From WJMT01 sp964624145 (GTDB lineage: Bacteria > Acidobacteriota > Aminicenantia > Aminicenantales > Aminicenantaceae), in the NCBI GenBank assembly GCA_964624145.1, contig CAZUXT010000047.1:1-20741 (forward strand): 20,741 nt of DNA, in the 5' to 3' direction. A model generated the notes under the pieces. The model worked only from the letters and a program-made list of their open reading frames with translations. It had not been told where the DNA came from and made no database searches. Of the stretch, positions 1 to 8,401 are shown piece by piece. A program made the translations under genes and the position numbers. Numbering within the stretch: the stretch's first letter is position 1; every line of letters begins with the position of its first letter.

Positions 1-298
1 CCGCTGATTTTTCCCAGCGAGTAAAATCAGCTTATTCCTCGGCTCGCTCCCCTCTTCGAGGAACCATGCCCGCTCGCCTCCGGATGACTTCAGAACCAGC
101 CAGCCTGCCTGAAAGTCTGGACTAGGCATGATGTTATTTATCTAACAAGAAAAGCGCAGTCCTAATAAAATTCGGGTGTGGCTGAAGCGACATTGAAGAT
201 TTAGCCTTCGGATGAGGCTTTTCGAGGGTACCCGGCAAAGCCGGGCGACGAGTATGTCTGACCCACGGACGGGGGGAGTTACGCAGGAGCCGAGAAAA
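1..298 (+). ncRNA. candidate structured RNA, family not identified
   Basis: No convincing gene covers this stretch, but it holds an unusual density of good stems. They are 3-11 with 23-31 (nine perfect pairs), 37-41 with 57-61, 65-70 with 125-130 (six perfect pairs closing a 54-base branch), 86-93 with 109-117 (eight pairs, one bulged A), 203-207 with 215-219, 231-236 with 240-245 (CCCGGC, loop AAA) and 256-260 with 266-270. The loop of the first hairpin (16-21, AGCGAG) can pair with 43-48 (CTCGCT) inside the second, which would make a pseudoknot. The plus strand is preferred because the last stem needs a U-G pair. A pseudoknotted RNA of about 300 nt ending just before a start codon has the architecture of mobile-element guide RNAs such as the HEARO/omega RNAs of IscB, but no nuclease gene follows. 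The family is inference; the pairings are seen. Confidence 0.45.
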
Positions 299-370
299 AT
301 GAAGAAGAATGGCGTTAAAAATCTGAAGGGAGCACAGGCTATACCTGAATTTCTTGAGGTAAAAAGGTAG
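299..370 (+). CDS. possible 23-residue peptide or stub of a lost gene
   Basis: A short frame starts at an ATG directly behind the structured segment and ends at TAG 368-370, giving a basic peptide that starts MKKNGVKNLKGAQ. AGGAG at 285-289 lies nine bases upstream, a workable ribosome binding site. The peptide matches nothing I recognise. It may be a leader peptide, the residual 5' end of a deleted element-encoded gene, or chance. I give it little weight and list it because its position right after the RNA would matter if that RNA is an omega-type RNA. Confidence 0.18.
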   Translation: MKKNGVKNLKGAQAIPEFLEVKR

Positions 371-398
371 TGTGAAATTAATAATTAGCGATTTTTTG

Positions 399-426
399 TT
401 GGCAAAAGGAATAAAAAAAATATAAA
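399..426 (+). promoter_or_regulatory. putative sigma70-type promoter for the serine hydrolase
   Basis: TTGGCA at 399-404, a 16-base spacer and TATAAA at 421-426 lie in an A-rich stretch just upstream of the hydrolase start. The gene's binding site AGAGGG (446-451) follows. The position fits, the boxes are imperfect, and the A-rich context makes chance matches easy. Confidence 0.35.
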
Positions 427-458
427 CTAAAAAAAACTATTTCTAAGAGGGATAAAAA

Positions 459-1880
459 ATGAAAATTTTCACCAAAAAAAGAGTCTGGATCGGCATTCTG
501 GTCATCCTGGCGGGACTGCTTGTTTATCTGGGTATCACCTACTATCCTTATCTCCAGCAGGGCCCTATAGGATGCGGGTACAAGGCTAAGATCCTGTGCT
601 CCGGAGTTTTTGTCTCAGGGCGAGACGCTCAGTCTGTTCTGGAACAGGATCTGGTCTTCCATCCGCTTTTTGACCTTATAAAAGCCGAAGTCGACTATGA
701 CCAAAAAGCAGTGAACACTTCACTTCTGGGACTGGTCAAAGGCAGAGCTGTGTATATTGACAGACTGGGAGGGATCCTTCTCAGCGGAGCTTCGGAAGAG
801 AGCATCCGGTCCTGGCCTGTTTCCATCCCGGAACCGCAGCCTGTGAATCCGGAAGAAATCCCCTGGCCCACCGGTGACCTCCTGACCGAATCAGAATACT
901 TGGATGAAATAGACCTCTCCCTTTTAAACGAAGCCCTGGATAAAGCTTTCGAGGAACCCGATCCTGAAAAGCCGCGAAGAACCAGAGCCGTGGCCGTGGT
1001 GTATAAGGGAGATCTCATAGCGGAGCGGTATGCCCCGGGTATCACCAAAGACATGCCTTTGATCGGATGGTCCATGTCCAAAAGCATAACCAGCGCTCTT
1101 GCTGGCCTCAGGGTAAAGCAGGGAAAACTGGATATTCATGCTCCGGCACCGGTTCCGGAATGGCAGAATCCGGATGACCCCCGTAAAGACATCACATTAA
1201 ACCATCTGCTGCAAATGATCAGCGGCCTGGAATTTGACGAGACCTATGAGTCCGACCCCCTCTCCGATGTCAACACCATGCTGTTCACCAAACAGGATAT
1301 GGGGGGTTTTGCAGCCGGCTTTCCGCTTGAAGCAGAGCCGGGGACTGTTTGGTCCTATTCCAGCGGCACCACAAACATCATCTCCCGGATTATACGGCAT
1401 TCTTTTGACTCTCACGAAGACTATCTCACCTTTCCCCGCCAGGCTCTGTTCAACAAGATAGGCATGCGGAACGCTGTGTTTGAACCGGATGCTTCTGGCA
1501 CATTTTCCGGTGCTTCCTATTGCTATGCCCCAGCCAGGGACTGGGCCCGGTTTGGTCTTCTCTATCTCAATAACGGAGTCTGGGAAGGAGAACAGGTTCT
1601 TCCCGAAGGCTGGGTTGAATACACCACCACGCCGGCACCGGCTTCAATGAAAGCCCAGTACGGAGCCCAATTCTGGCTTAACAAAGGAAGCTCTGAAGAC
1701 CCCAAAGACCGCACATATCCCGACCTTCCCAGAGATGCCTTTTTTTGTCTGGGACACAACTCCCAATCCGTAACCGTGATCCCATCCAAACAGCTTGTTG
1801 TGGTCAGGCTGGGATGGACCACCAAAGGGGGCTGGGATATGGAAGAATTTATCGTTGATATCTTGAACGCAATAAAATAA
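459..1880 (+). CDS. membrane-anchored serine hydrolase, beta-lactamase/6-aminohexanoate-dimer hydrolase (NylB-like) family
   Basis: Penicillin-binding-protein-like serine hydrolase of 473 residues. A single hydrophobic segment (about 9-29) after a basic N-terminus should anchor it in the inner membrane with the enzyme domain in the periplasm. The catalytic SxxK box is SMSK at 205-208 (nucleophile S205, base K208), in the context GWSMSKSITSALAG. The second-motif region is WSYSSGTTN (299-306). DWARFG at 361-366 is typical of the family, and GHNSQS at 433-438 takes the place of the KTG box. Members include esterases, amidases such as 6-aminohexanoate-dimer hydrolase and peptidases, so the substrate cannot be told; beta-lactam resistance is not implied. 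The start is backed by AGAGGG seven bases upstream. It stands alone, with 160 bases before the efflux operon. Confidence 0.85.
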   Translation: MKIFTKKRVWIGILVILAGLLVYLGITYYPYLQQGPIGCGYKAKILCSGVFVSGRDAQSVLEQDLVFHPLFDLIKAEVDYDQKAVNTSLLGLVKGRAVYIDRLGGILLSGASEESIRSWPVSIPEPQPVNPEEIPWPTGDLLTESEYLDEIDLSLLNEALDKAFEEPDPEKPRRTRAVAVVYKGDLIAERYAPGITKDMPLIGWSMSKSITSALAGLRVKQGKLDIHAPAPVPEWQNPDDPRKDITLNHLLQMISGLEFDETYESDPLSDVNTMLFTKQDMGGFAAGFPLEAEPGTVWSYSSGTTNIISRIIRHSFDSHEDYLTFPRQALFNKIGMRNAVFEPDASGTFSGASYCYAPARDWARFGLLYLNNGVWEGEQVLPEGWVEYTTTPAPASMKAQYGAQFWLNKGSSEDPKDRTYPDLPRDAFFCLGHNSQSVTVIPSKQLVVVRLGWTTKGGWDMEEFIVDILNAIK

Positions 1881-1912
1881 AGCTTATTGAGAATAAACCG
1901 TAACTCTATCCG

Positions 1913-1938
1913 TCCTCTTAACGTATTACTAAAGAGGA
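1913..1938. terminator. weak stem-loop between hydrolase and efflux operon
   Basis: TCCTCTT (1913-1919) pairs with AAGAGGA (1932-1938) around a 12-base loop. No run of T follows, so it is at best a poor intrinsic terminator. The rest of this 161-base gap holds a TATTAT (1980-1985) that could be a -10 box for the efflux operon, without a good -35. Confidence 0.2.
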
Positions 1939-2041
1939 TTCATAAGTGAAAAATTCTTTAATCTTTACAACTTTTTTGATATTATGGTAACGAATCATTG
2001 GGGGGAGACGTTATTATTATAAACAGTCAGGCGTACAAAAA

Positions 2042-5000
2042 ATGAAAATAGCAAAATTAACCATCAACAGGCCTGTAACCACATTTATGTTCTTTTTAGC
2101 TGTGGTTCTTCTTGGATTTGTCTCTTTAAGGGAGCTCAGCGTAGACCTTCTTCCGAACATCAGCTATCCCAAATTATCTGTTTCCGCACGGTATCCCGGA
2201 GTGGCGCCCGAAGAAGTGGAAACTCTTCTCACCCAGAGGCTCGAATCTGCAGTCATGCGGATCCCGGGATTGAGAAGGGTGGAAACGGTTTCCGAAGAAG
2301 GCGGAGTGTACATGACCCTTGAATTTACCTGGGGGACGGATATGGACTTTGCCATGCTTCACACAAGGGAAAAACTGGACAGTGTGGAGCTTCCCGAAGA
2401 TATCGAAGATCCCACCATTATTCCTCTTGACCCTCAGAGCAAACCCATCATGGTCCTCTCTGTCTCAGGGGAAAGGTCGCTTCTGGAGCTCAAAGAATTT
2501 TCCGAGGAACTGATCAAACCCCGCCTGGAACAAATCGACGGAATAGGCTCCGCAGAAATAGCCGGAGGAGTGGAAAGAGAGATCCATATAGAGATCGACC
2601 CCGATCTTATGGCTCTTTACGACCTTGACATCGCACAGGTATCCAACAAAATCGAACAGTTCAACAGCAATCTCCAGGGCGGCTCCATAAGAAAAGGAAG
2701 ATTCAAATATGCATTGAGGATCATTGGCGAGTTTGAGGAAATCGACGAAATCGAAGAGGTCATTCTTAAGACCACCAAAGAAAAAGGAGTGGTGCGGGTA
2801 AAAGATGTGGCTCAGGTCATTGACTCCATTAAAGAGCGCGAAGGTATCACCAGGCTCAACGGGAATGAAAGCATTGGAATCCTGGTCAGGAAGGAAGCCG
2901 GGGCCAACACGGTCGAGGTCACGCAAACCGCACGGGAAGTGATAGACGAGATAAAGCGCAGGAACGAACAGATAGATATACTGGTCGTCTCAGAGCAGGC
3001 CCAATATATCGAAGACGCCATATCCTCTGTTCTTAACTCCATATTATTCGGTGCTATCCTGGCTTTTCTTGTCCTGGTTGTGTTTCTTCAGGACGCTAAA
3101 ACACCGCTTATCATCGCATCTGTTATCCCCATTGCCATTATCGCCACATTCAACCTTCTCTTTTTCATGAACGTCACCCTGAACATCATGTCCCTGGGCG
3201 GGCTGGCTCTGGGCGTAGGAATGCTTGTGGACAACTCCATTGTGGTCTCGGAGAGCATATTCAGGCACAAAGGCCTGGGGAAAGGCCTCAGAGATGCAGC
3301 TTATATCGGAACCAAGGAAGTGGGAATGGCTGTCACAGCATCCACATTTACGACCATATCGGTTTTTCTTCCGGTCATCTATGTCCATGGAGTGGCCGGA
3401 CAGCTTTTCAAGGACCAGGCTTTGACCGTGACCTTTGCCCTTCTCTCCTCTCTGATCGTATCCCTGACTCTGCTTCCTATGCTGGCGTCAAGGAAATTCG
3501 AAGTCAAAGTCCCCCCCTCTGAAAAAACCGGAACGGAAAAACAAGAATCCCCAAAACAAAAGAAATCGTTCAAGCAGATCCTGCTTCTCCCTCTTAAGGG
3601 ATTACAAAAGCTTATCTATTTTATTTTTAAGGTCATTTTTAAAGCATTGAATTACATCATCAGCTTTTTCATTCAGCTCTTTGTCCTTATTTTCCACTAT
3701 ATCTGTCTTCCCTTTAAGCCGGTTGCCCGGTTCGTATTCAAGGTCTTTAATAAAATTTATGACGGGTTTGCCTCCTTTTACCACGGATTTCTTATCTGGG
3801 CTCTGGATCACAAAGGAAGAGTCATATCCATATCTCTTGTTTTTCTTTTACTCACCCTTCTCCTTGCCACCCAAATACCCAGTGAATTGATGCCCAAGCC
3901 AGAGACCTCCTCCTTTGACCTTCATCTGACCACTCCTATAGACTACTCTTTGGAACAGACCGCAGACCTGACCGCTACCATAGAACAATGGCTGCTCAGG
4001 CAAAAGGATGTGGTGGATTCCTTCTCTCAGATCGGGATCGTCAGCGGAATGGAAAGCCTGAACCCTGAAGTATCCTTAAATTCGGTTCAAATCCGCATCC
4101 AGGCACAATCCCCCGCCAAAATGGAACAGATCATAGAGGGCTTAAGAAAATTTCTCAGCCAATTTCCCGACCTTCAGTTCTCCATGGTCAAAGAGCAGTC
4201 AACCATAGGAGAGTTTCTTGCTTTCTCTACGGCGGAAGTCGGATTGAAAATAAAAGGCGAAGACCTGAATGTTCTGACAAATATAGCTGAAGATGTGGTC
4301 CGAAAAATGGGTGAAATCGCAGAAATCGCTGACGTGACCACAAACATCGGTGAGGGCAAGCCCGAGTTCCTAGTCCAGATCAAAAAACAGGCGCTGGATA
4401 AATACAATATTTCCCCTCAGGAAATCGGGGGTTTCCTGGTGGATGCGGTGCGGGGACGCGTGGACACACAGTTTAAAGAGCTCGAGAAAAAATATGATAT
4501 CAGAGTGCGTTTTCAAGATCAGGTGCGGGAAGACATTGATAAACTCCTCAATGAACAGATCCCCTATGCAGGAGGAAATATCCCTTTGCGGGAACTGGTC
4601 ACCTACCAGCTTTCCAAAGGCCCTAAAGAAATAAGAAGAGAGAACCAGGAAAGAGAAATCCTTGTGACAGCAAACGTGCGGAACATAAAAATAAGTCAGG
4701 CCGTGCCCCTGATAGAAGAAAAAATAGGCGAAATCTCTCTCCCGAAGAACTACCGGATCATCTTCAGCGGAGAACAGGAAGAGATGCAGAAGTCATTCCG
4801 GAGCCTCGGCTTTGCTTTCCTCTTAGCTGTTCTTCTTGTCTATATGATCATGGCCGCCCAGTTTGAATCCCTGCTCCACCCCTTTCTCATACTTTTCACC
4901 CTGCCCATGGGACTCACAGGCGCCATATGGGCGCTTTTTATAACCGGGCAGACCCTTAATGTCATATCCATCATCGGAATGGTGGTTCTGGCAGGAATCG

Positions 5001-5302
5001 TGGTCAACGATGCCATAGTCAAAATAGACTACACCAACCAGCTTCGAAAAAAAGGAATGGGAATCAGAGAGGCCATACTGGAGGCCAGCAAAGTGAGACT
5101 GCGGCCCATACTCATGACCACGGTCACCACCGCTTTCGGCCTTTTCCCTATGTCCCTGGGGCTGGGAAGGGGTTCAGAACTCCAGCAGCCTCTTGCGATC
5201 TCAGTGATAGGAGGTTTGATACTGGCAACGTTTCTGACTTTGATCCTTATTCCCCTGTCTTATGAACTGGCAGAAAGAGCCAGATCAGGTTCGAAAAAAT
5301 GA
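2042..5302 (+). CDS. RND family efflux permease (HAE1/AcrB type), first of a pair, with enlarged central linker
   Basis: Inner-membrane proton-driven exporter of 1086 residues, working with the adaptor at 8402 and an outer-membrane channel not in the window. The N-terminus (MKIAKLTINRPVTTFMFFL) is typical, supporting this ATG although only a weak CAGG lies upstream. TM1 is about 13-30. A large periplasmic loop is followed by TM2-6 (about 330-480). TM4 carries VDNSIVV with D397 in the place of the AcrB proton-relay aspartate; the second acidic position is N398. TM10 has VVNDAIV (N989, D990) and lacks the AcrB lysine. Between TM6 and TM7 there are about 110 residues (482-592). They include a hydrophobic and basic stretch (about 515-580) absent from the sister permease. 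The stop overlaps the next start by four bases (ATGA), so translation is coupled. Drug, lipid or other substrate cannot be told. Confidence 0.92.
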   Translation: MKIAKLTINRPVTTFMFFLAVVLLGFVSLRELSVDLLPNISYPKLSVSARYPGVAPEEVETLLTQRLESAVMRIPGLRRVETVSEEGGVYMTLEFTWGTDMDFAMLHTREKLDSVELPEDIEDPTIIPLDPQSKPIMVLSVSGERSLLELKEFSEELIKPRLEQIDGIGSAEIAGGVEREIHIEIDPDLMALYDLDIAQVSNKIEQFNSNLQGGSIRKGRFKYALRIIGEFEEIDEIEEVILKTTKEKGVVRVKDVAQVIDSIKEREGITRLNGNESIGILVRKEAGANTVEVTQTAREVIDEIKRRNEQIDILVVSEQAQYIEDAISSVLNSILFGAILAFLVLVVFLQDAKTPLIIASVIPIAIIATFNLLFFMNVTLNIMSLGGLALGVGMLVDNSIVVSESIFRHKGLGKGLRDAAYIGTKEVGMAVTASTFTTISVFLPVIYVHGVAGQLFKDQALTVTFALLSSLIVSLTLLPMLASRKFEVKVPPSEKTGTEKQESPKQKKSFKQILLLPLKGLQKLIYFIFKVIFKALNYIISFFIQLFVLIFHYICLPFKPVARFVFKVFNKIYDGFASFYHGFLIWALDHKGRVISISLVFLLLTLLLATQIPSELMPKPETSSFDLHLTTPIDYSLEQTADLTATIEQWLLRQKDVVDSFSQIGIVSGMESLNPEVSLNSVQIRIQAQSPAKMEQIIEGLRKFLSQFPDLQFSMVKEQSTIGEFLAFSTAEVGLKIKGEDLNVLTNIAEDVVRKMGEIAEIADVTTNIGEGKPEFLVQIKKQALDKYNISPQEIGGFLVDAVRGRVDTQFKELEKKYDIRVRFQDQVREDIDKLLNEQIPYAGGNIPLRELVTYQLSKGPKEIRRENQEREILVTANVRNIKISQAVPLIEEKIGEISLPKNYRIIFSGEQEEMQKSFRSLGFAFLLAVLLVYMIMAAQFESLLHPFLILFTLPMGLTGAIWALFITGQTLNVISIIGMVVLAGIVVNDAIVKIDYTNQLRKKGMGIREAILEASKVRLRPILMTTVTTAFGLFPMSLGLGRGSELQQPLAISVIGGLILATFLTLILIPLSYELAERARSGSKK

Positions 5303-8300
5303 AAATCTTTATTGAACGCCCCATTGCCACAGCCATGCTTTTTCTGGCCCTTCTGATACTGGGGGTCAATTCCTATATCAATATCCCGATTGAACTGGCG
5401 CCCAAGGAAGAATTCCCGCAGCTCAACATCAACACCACATGGCAGGGTATTCCGCCCGAAATCATACAGACTCAAATCACCTCTCCTATTGAGGAAAAAG
5501 CCTCTGCGGTCAAGGGTGTGAGAAAAATCACGTCCTCTTCCACCAACGGACAATCCCGGATCACACTGGAATTTGATCCCAAGGTCAATATGGAATTCGC
5601 TCATCTCTCCTTAACAGAAAAAATATCCGAAATAAAAGAGGAACTGCCGGAAAACGTCAGGCCCAGGATAGAACCCTATGTCCCTGAAGAATTCCAGACA
5701 GACTCCTTTCTCAAATACACCATTTCCGGAGATTATTCTCTCAACCAGCTCCGCAAGATGGTAAAGGAAAAAATCGAGCTGAAAATAGGCTCTGTCAAAG
5801 GGATATCAGACGTTTCTGTCACAGGAGGAGCTGACCCGGAAATAGGGGTTATTCTTCTCAAGGAAAAACTGGATGCTCTCAACATCCCTCCTTATCTTGT
5901 CTATTACAATATCCAGGAAAGAATCAGGACCTATCCGGCAGGAAAAATCCGTAAAGGAGAGCAGGAATATCTGTTCAAGGTGTCTGATTCCATTGCGGAT
6001 ATCCATGACCTGGGAGATACCATCCTCAGGCGTTCCGGCGAAAACGTCATCCGTTTGAGAGATGTTGCAGAGATTAACCCCACCTTCGGGGAAATCTATT
6101 ACATCAACCGGATCAACGGACAGCCGACCATCACCTTGACCATTCAAAAGGAAAAAGGAACCAGTACCTTAAAGCTGGTCAAAAAAGTCAAAAACAAATT
6201 GAATGACCTGAAAAAAGAACTCCCCCCTGACCTGGTCTACAGGACCGTAAGCGATGAAAGCGAGGAGATCCATGAGAACCTGAGAGAGCTTTATATCGTG
6301 GTAGGGATCATCATAACCGTTATCTTTATTCTGGTCTTTTTAGTGCTCAGAAACTTCAAGCCCTCACTTCTCGTGATCTCATCGGTTGTGTTTTCTGTGC
6401 TGATCACTTTTAACCTTATCTATCTTTTCGATATCTCCCTCAATATGCTGACCCTGGGAGGATTGGCCCTTGGCATCGGTCTTTTCGTGGATAATTCCAT
6501 AGTTGTTTTCGAAAACATATTGAGAAAAAGAGAAAAAGGCCTTTCCACGAAAGAAGCAGCTATTTCCGGCTCAAAAGAAGTCTTTCTCCCGGTTCTTGCA
6601 GCGACCCTGACGACCATGAGCGTGTTTTTCGCTTTTGCCTATTTTCAGGGCCGCCTTAAAATCTACTATCTCCCTCTGGCCATTGTCATGACCTCTGCTC
6701 TAGGTACATCGCTTCTGGTCTCCTTTTCTTTGATACCGGCTCTCAGCCCGAAATTACTGAAAAGAGGGAAAAAGAAAAAACCGGCCGGACAGAAAAAACT
6801 TTTTGAAAAAACATTCCGCTTTTTGATCAAACACCCTCTGGAGGTCATTCTCGTTCTGGTTCTGATATTTTACGGGGCCTACAAATGGTTCAAGTCCGAA
6901 GTCACCATAGGGGAATGGATGAGCTGGTATTCAAGACAAGAGCTTATAGTAAGCATTGGTATGCCGCCCGGAACTGATATTGAGCAGACCGATGAAGTGG
7001 TGAAACATTTCGAAGAAAAAATACTGGAAAAAGATTATAAAAAAGAAGCAGACACCCAGGTCACGGCAGAGAGGGCCTACATCAGAATCACTTTTCCTGT
7101 GGAAATCGAAAACTCTTACCGCCCTTATGTGCTGAAAGAAGAACTGATCCAGCACGCCACAAACTATGCCGGTATCTCTATCGGGATCTACGGATTCGAC
7201 CCTCAGTCCTATTCCACGAGCATCGGAAGCTACACATTTTATGACTCGAGTATCAAATTTTTCGGCTACAACATGAAAAAATTAAACAACATCACACACA
7301 ACCTGGAGAGGACTCTTAAGGAAAATCCCAGAATAAAAGATTCTAAAATCAGTTCATCGAGATACGGATGGTGGCGCCTTGATTCATTTGAGTATATCCT
7401 CAAGATCTCAAAGGAAAAAATAAAAAAATACAATATCGATCCCCGGTATCTCTATTCCTATATAGGCTCATTGATCCGGGGACAGGTCAGAGCGTCTCTT
7501 AAAGCAAAAATGAGCGGCCAGGAAATGGATATCACCATTAAATTCCCCCAATCTCACTCCGTTCAGCTCACAGAGCTTCAGGATATGATGTTCCAAACCC
7601 AGGACGGCGAATACCTGAGACTGGGAGAGATCTCCGAGATCGAGGAAAGACCCATTGCCGGCGGCATAGACAGGGAAGACCAGCAGTTCCAGCAGACCCT
7701 GAGCTGGGAATTCAGGGGCCCTTATAAAGCCGCGGATAACTATAAAAAAGGTGTTTTTGAGAACCTCTCTCTTCCACCCGGATTTTCCGCCACACTTGAA
7801 GGGACCCGTTGGATGACCGAGGAGGAAAAGGGGCAGATCACGTTTGCCATTATCTTTTCCATCATCATCATATTCATGATCCTGGCTTCCCTTTATGAGT
7901 CCCTTATCCAGCCCTTTTTTATTCTTCTCGCGGTCCCTCTGGCTCTCATAGGCGTGTTTATTGCCTTTATCATTGCTGATTTTTCATTCGACTCGGCCGC
8001 TTACGTGGGGGTTATTCTTCTGGGAGGGATTGTGGTGAACAATTCTATTCTTCTGGTCGACCACATCAATCTCAAAAGAAAAAAGGGCCTGCCCCTTCTC
8101 GAGGCGGTTCTGGAAGGGACCAGAGAAAGAATAAGGCCCATCTTTCTCACCACAAGCACCACTGTCCTTGGAATGCTGCCCATGATCCTCATTCAGGTCG
8201 AAGTGAGCAGAAAAAAGATATGGTCGACACTGGCCCTGTCAACCGTGGGAGGCTTGATCAGTTCGACCCTCTTTATTCTCATTGCCATTCCTGTCTTCTA

Positions 8301-8376
8301 CTATCACGGGGATAACATAAAAAACTGGCTGAAAGATAAATCCCTGGAAATAAAAGAATCCTGGAGACGGTTTTAA
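5299..8376 (+). CDS. RND family efflux permease (HAE1/AcrB type), second of a pair
   Basis: Second, clearly divergent RND permease of 1025 residues, overlapping its neighbour by four bases. The layout is the usual one: TM1 near 13-30, first periplasmic domain, TM2-6 (about 330-490), a short basic linker of roughly 30 residues, TM7, second periplasmic domain and TM8-12 (about 850-1005). TM4 has VDNSIVV with D398 retained and N399 beside it. TM10 has VVNNSIL (N914, N915), again without the AcrB-type lysine. Because both permeases keep one TM4 aspartate, both could transport protons. Two unlike permease genes in one operon recall MdtB/MdtC, which form mixed trimers; that is the natural hypothesis here and is inference. 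The second periplasmic domain differs strongly from the first copy, so this is an old duplication, not a recent one. Confidence 0.92.
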   Translation: MKIFIERPIATAMLFLALLILGVNSYINIPIELAPKEEFPQLNINTTWQGIPPEIIQTQITSPIEEKASAVKGVRKITSSSTNGQSRITLEFDPKVNMEFAHLSLTEKISEIKEELPENVRPRIEPYVPEEFQTDSFLKYTISGDYSLNQLRKMVKEKIELKIGSVKGISDVSVTGGADPEIGVILLKEKLDALNIPPYLVYYNIQERIRTYPAGKIRKGEQEYLFKVSDSIADIHDLGDTILRRSGENVIRLRDVAEINPTFGEIYYINRINGQPTITLTIQKEKGTSTLKLVKKVKNKLNDLKKELPPDLVYRTVSDESEEIHENLRELYIVVGIIITVIFILVFLVLRNFKPSLLVISSVVFSVLITFNLIYLFDISLNMLTLGGLALGIGLFVDNSIVVFENILRKREKGLSTKEAAISGSKEVFLPVLAATLTTMSVFFAFAYFQGRLKIYYLPLAIVMTSALGTSLLVSFSLIPALSPKLLKRGKKKKPAGQKKLFEKTFRFLIKHPLEVILVLVLIFYGAYKWFKSEVTIGEWMSWYSRQELIVSIGMPPGTDIEQTDEVVKHFEEKILEKDYKKEADTQVTAERAYIRITFPVEIENSYRPYVLKEELIQHATNYAGISIGIYGFDPQSYSTSIGSYTFYDSSIKFFGYNMKKLNNITHNLERTLKENPRIKDSKISSSRYGWWRLDSFEYILKISKEKIKKYNIDPRYLYSYIGSLIRGQVRASLKAKMSGQEMDITIKFPQSHSVQLTELQDMMFQTQDGEYLRLGEISEIEERPIAGGIDREDQQFQQTLSWEFRGPYKAADNYKKGVFENLSLPPGFSATLEGTRWMTEEEKGQITFAIIFSIIIIFMILASLYESLIQPFFILLAVPLALIGVFIAFIIADFSFDSAAYVGVILLGGIVVNNSILLVDHINLKRKKGLPLLEAVLEGTRERIRPIFLTTSTTVLGMLPMILIQVEVSRKKIWSTLALSTVGGLISSTLFILIAIPVFYYHGDNIKNWLKDKSLEIKESWRRF

Positions 8377-8401
8377 ATATGCGCAAAACAAGGAGTATGA
8401 A

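Noticed and set aside
1..298. Group II intron piece or tnpB-type reRNA
   Set aside because: No domain V-like hairpin, reverse transcriptase or TnpB coding end is visible; the architecture fits an IscB-type RNA better, though even that is unproven.
2465..2926. 153-codon minus-strand open frame opposite the first RND permease
   Set aside because: The plus-strand RND permease is certain here; the opposite frame has no recognisable motif and no promoter or leader.
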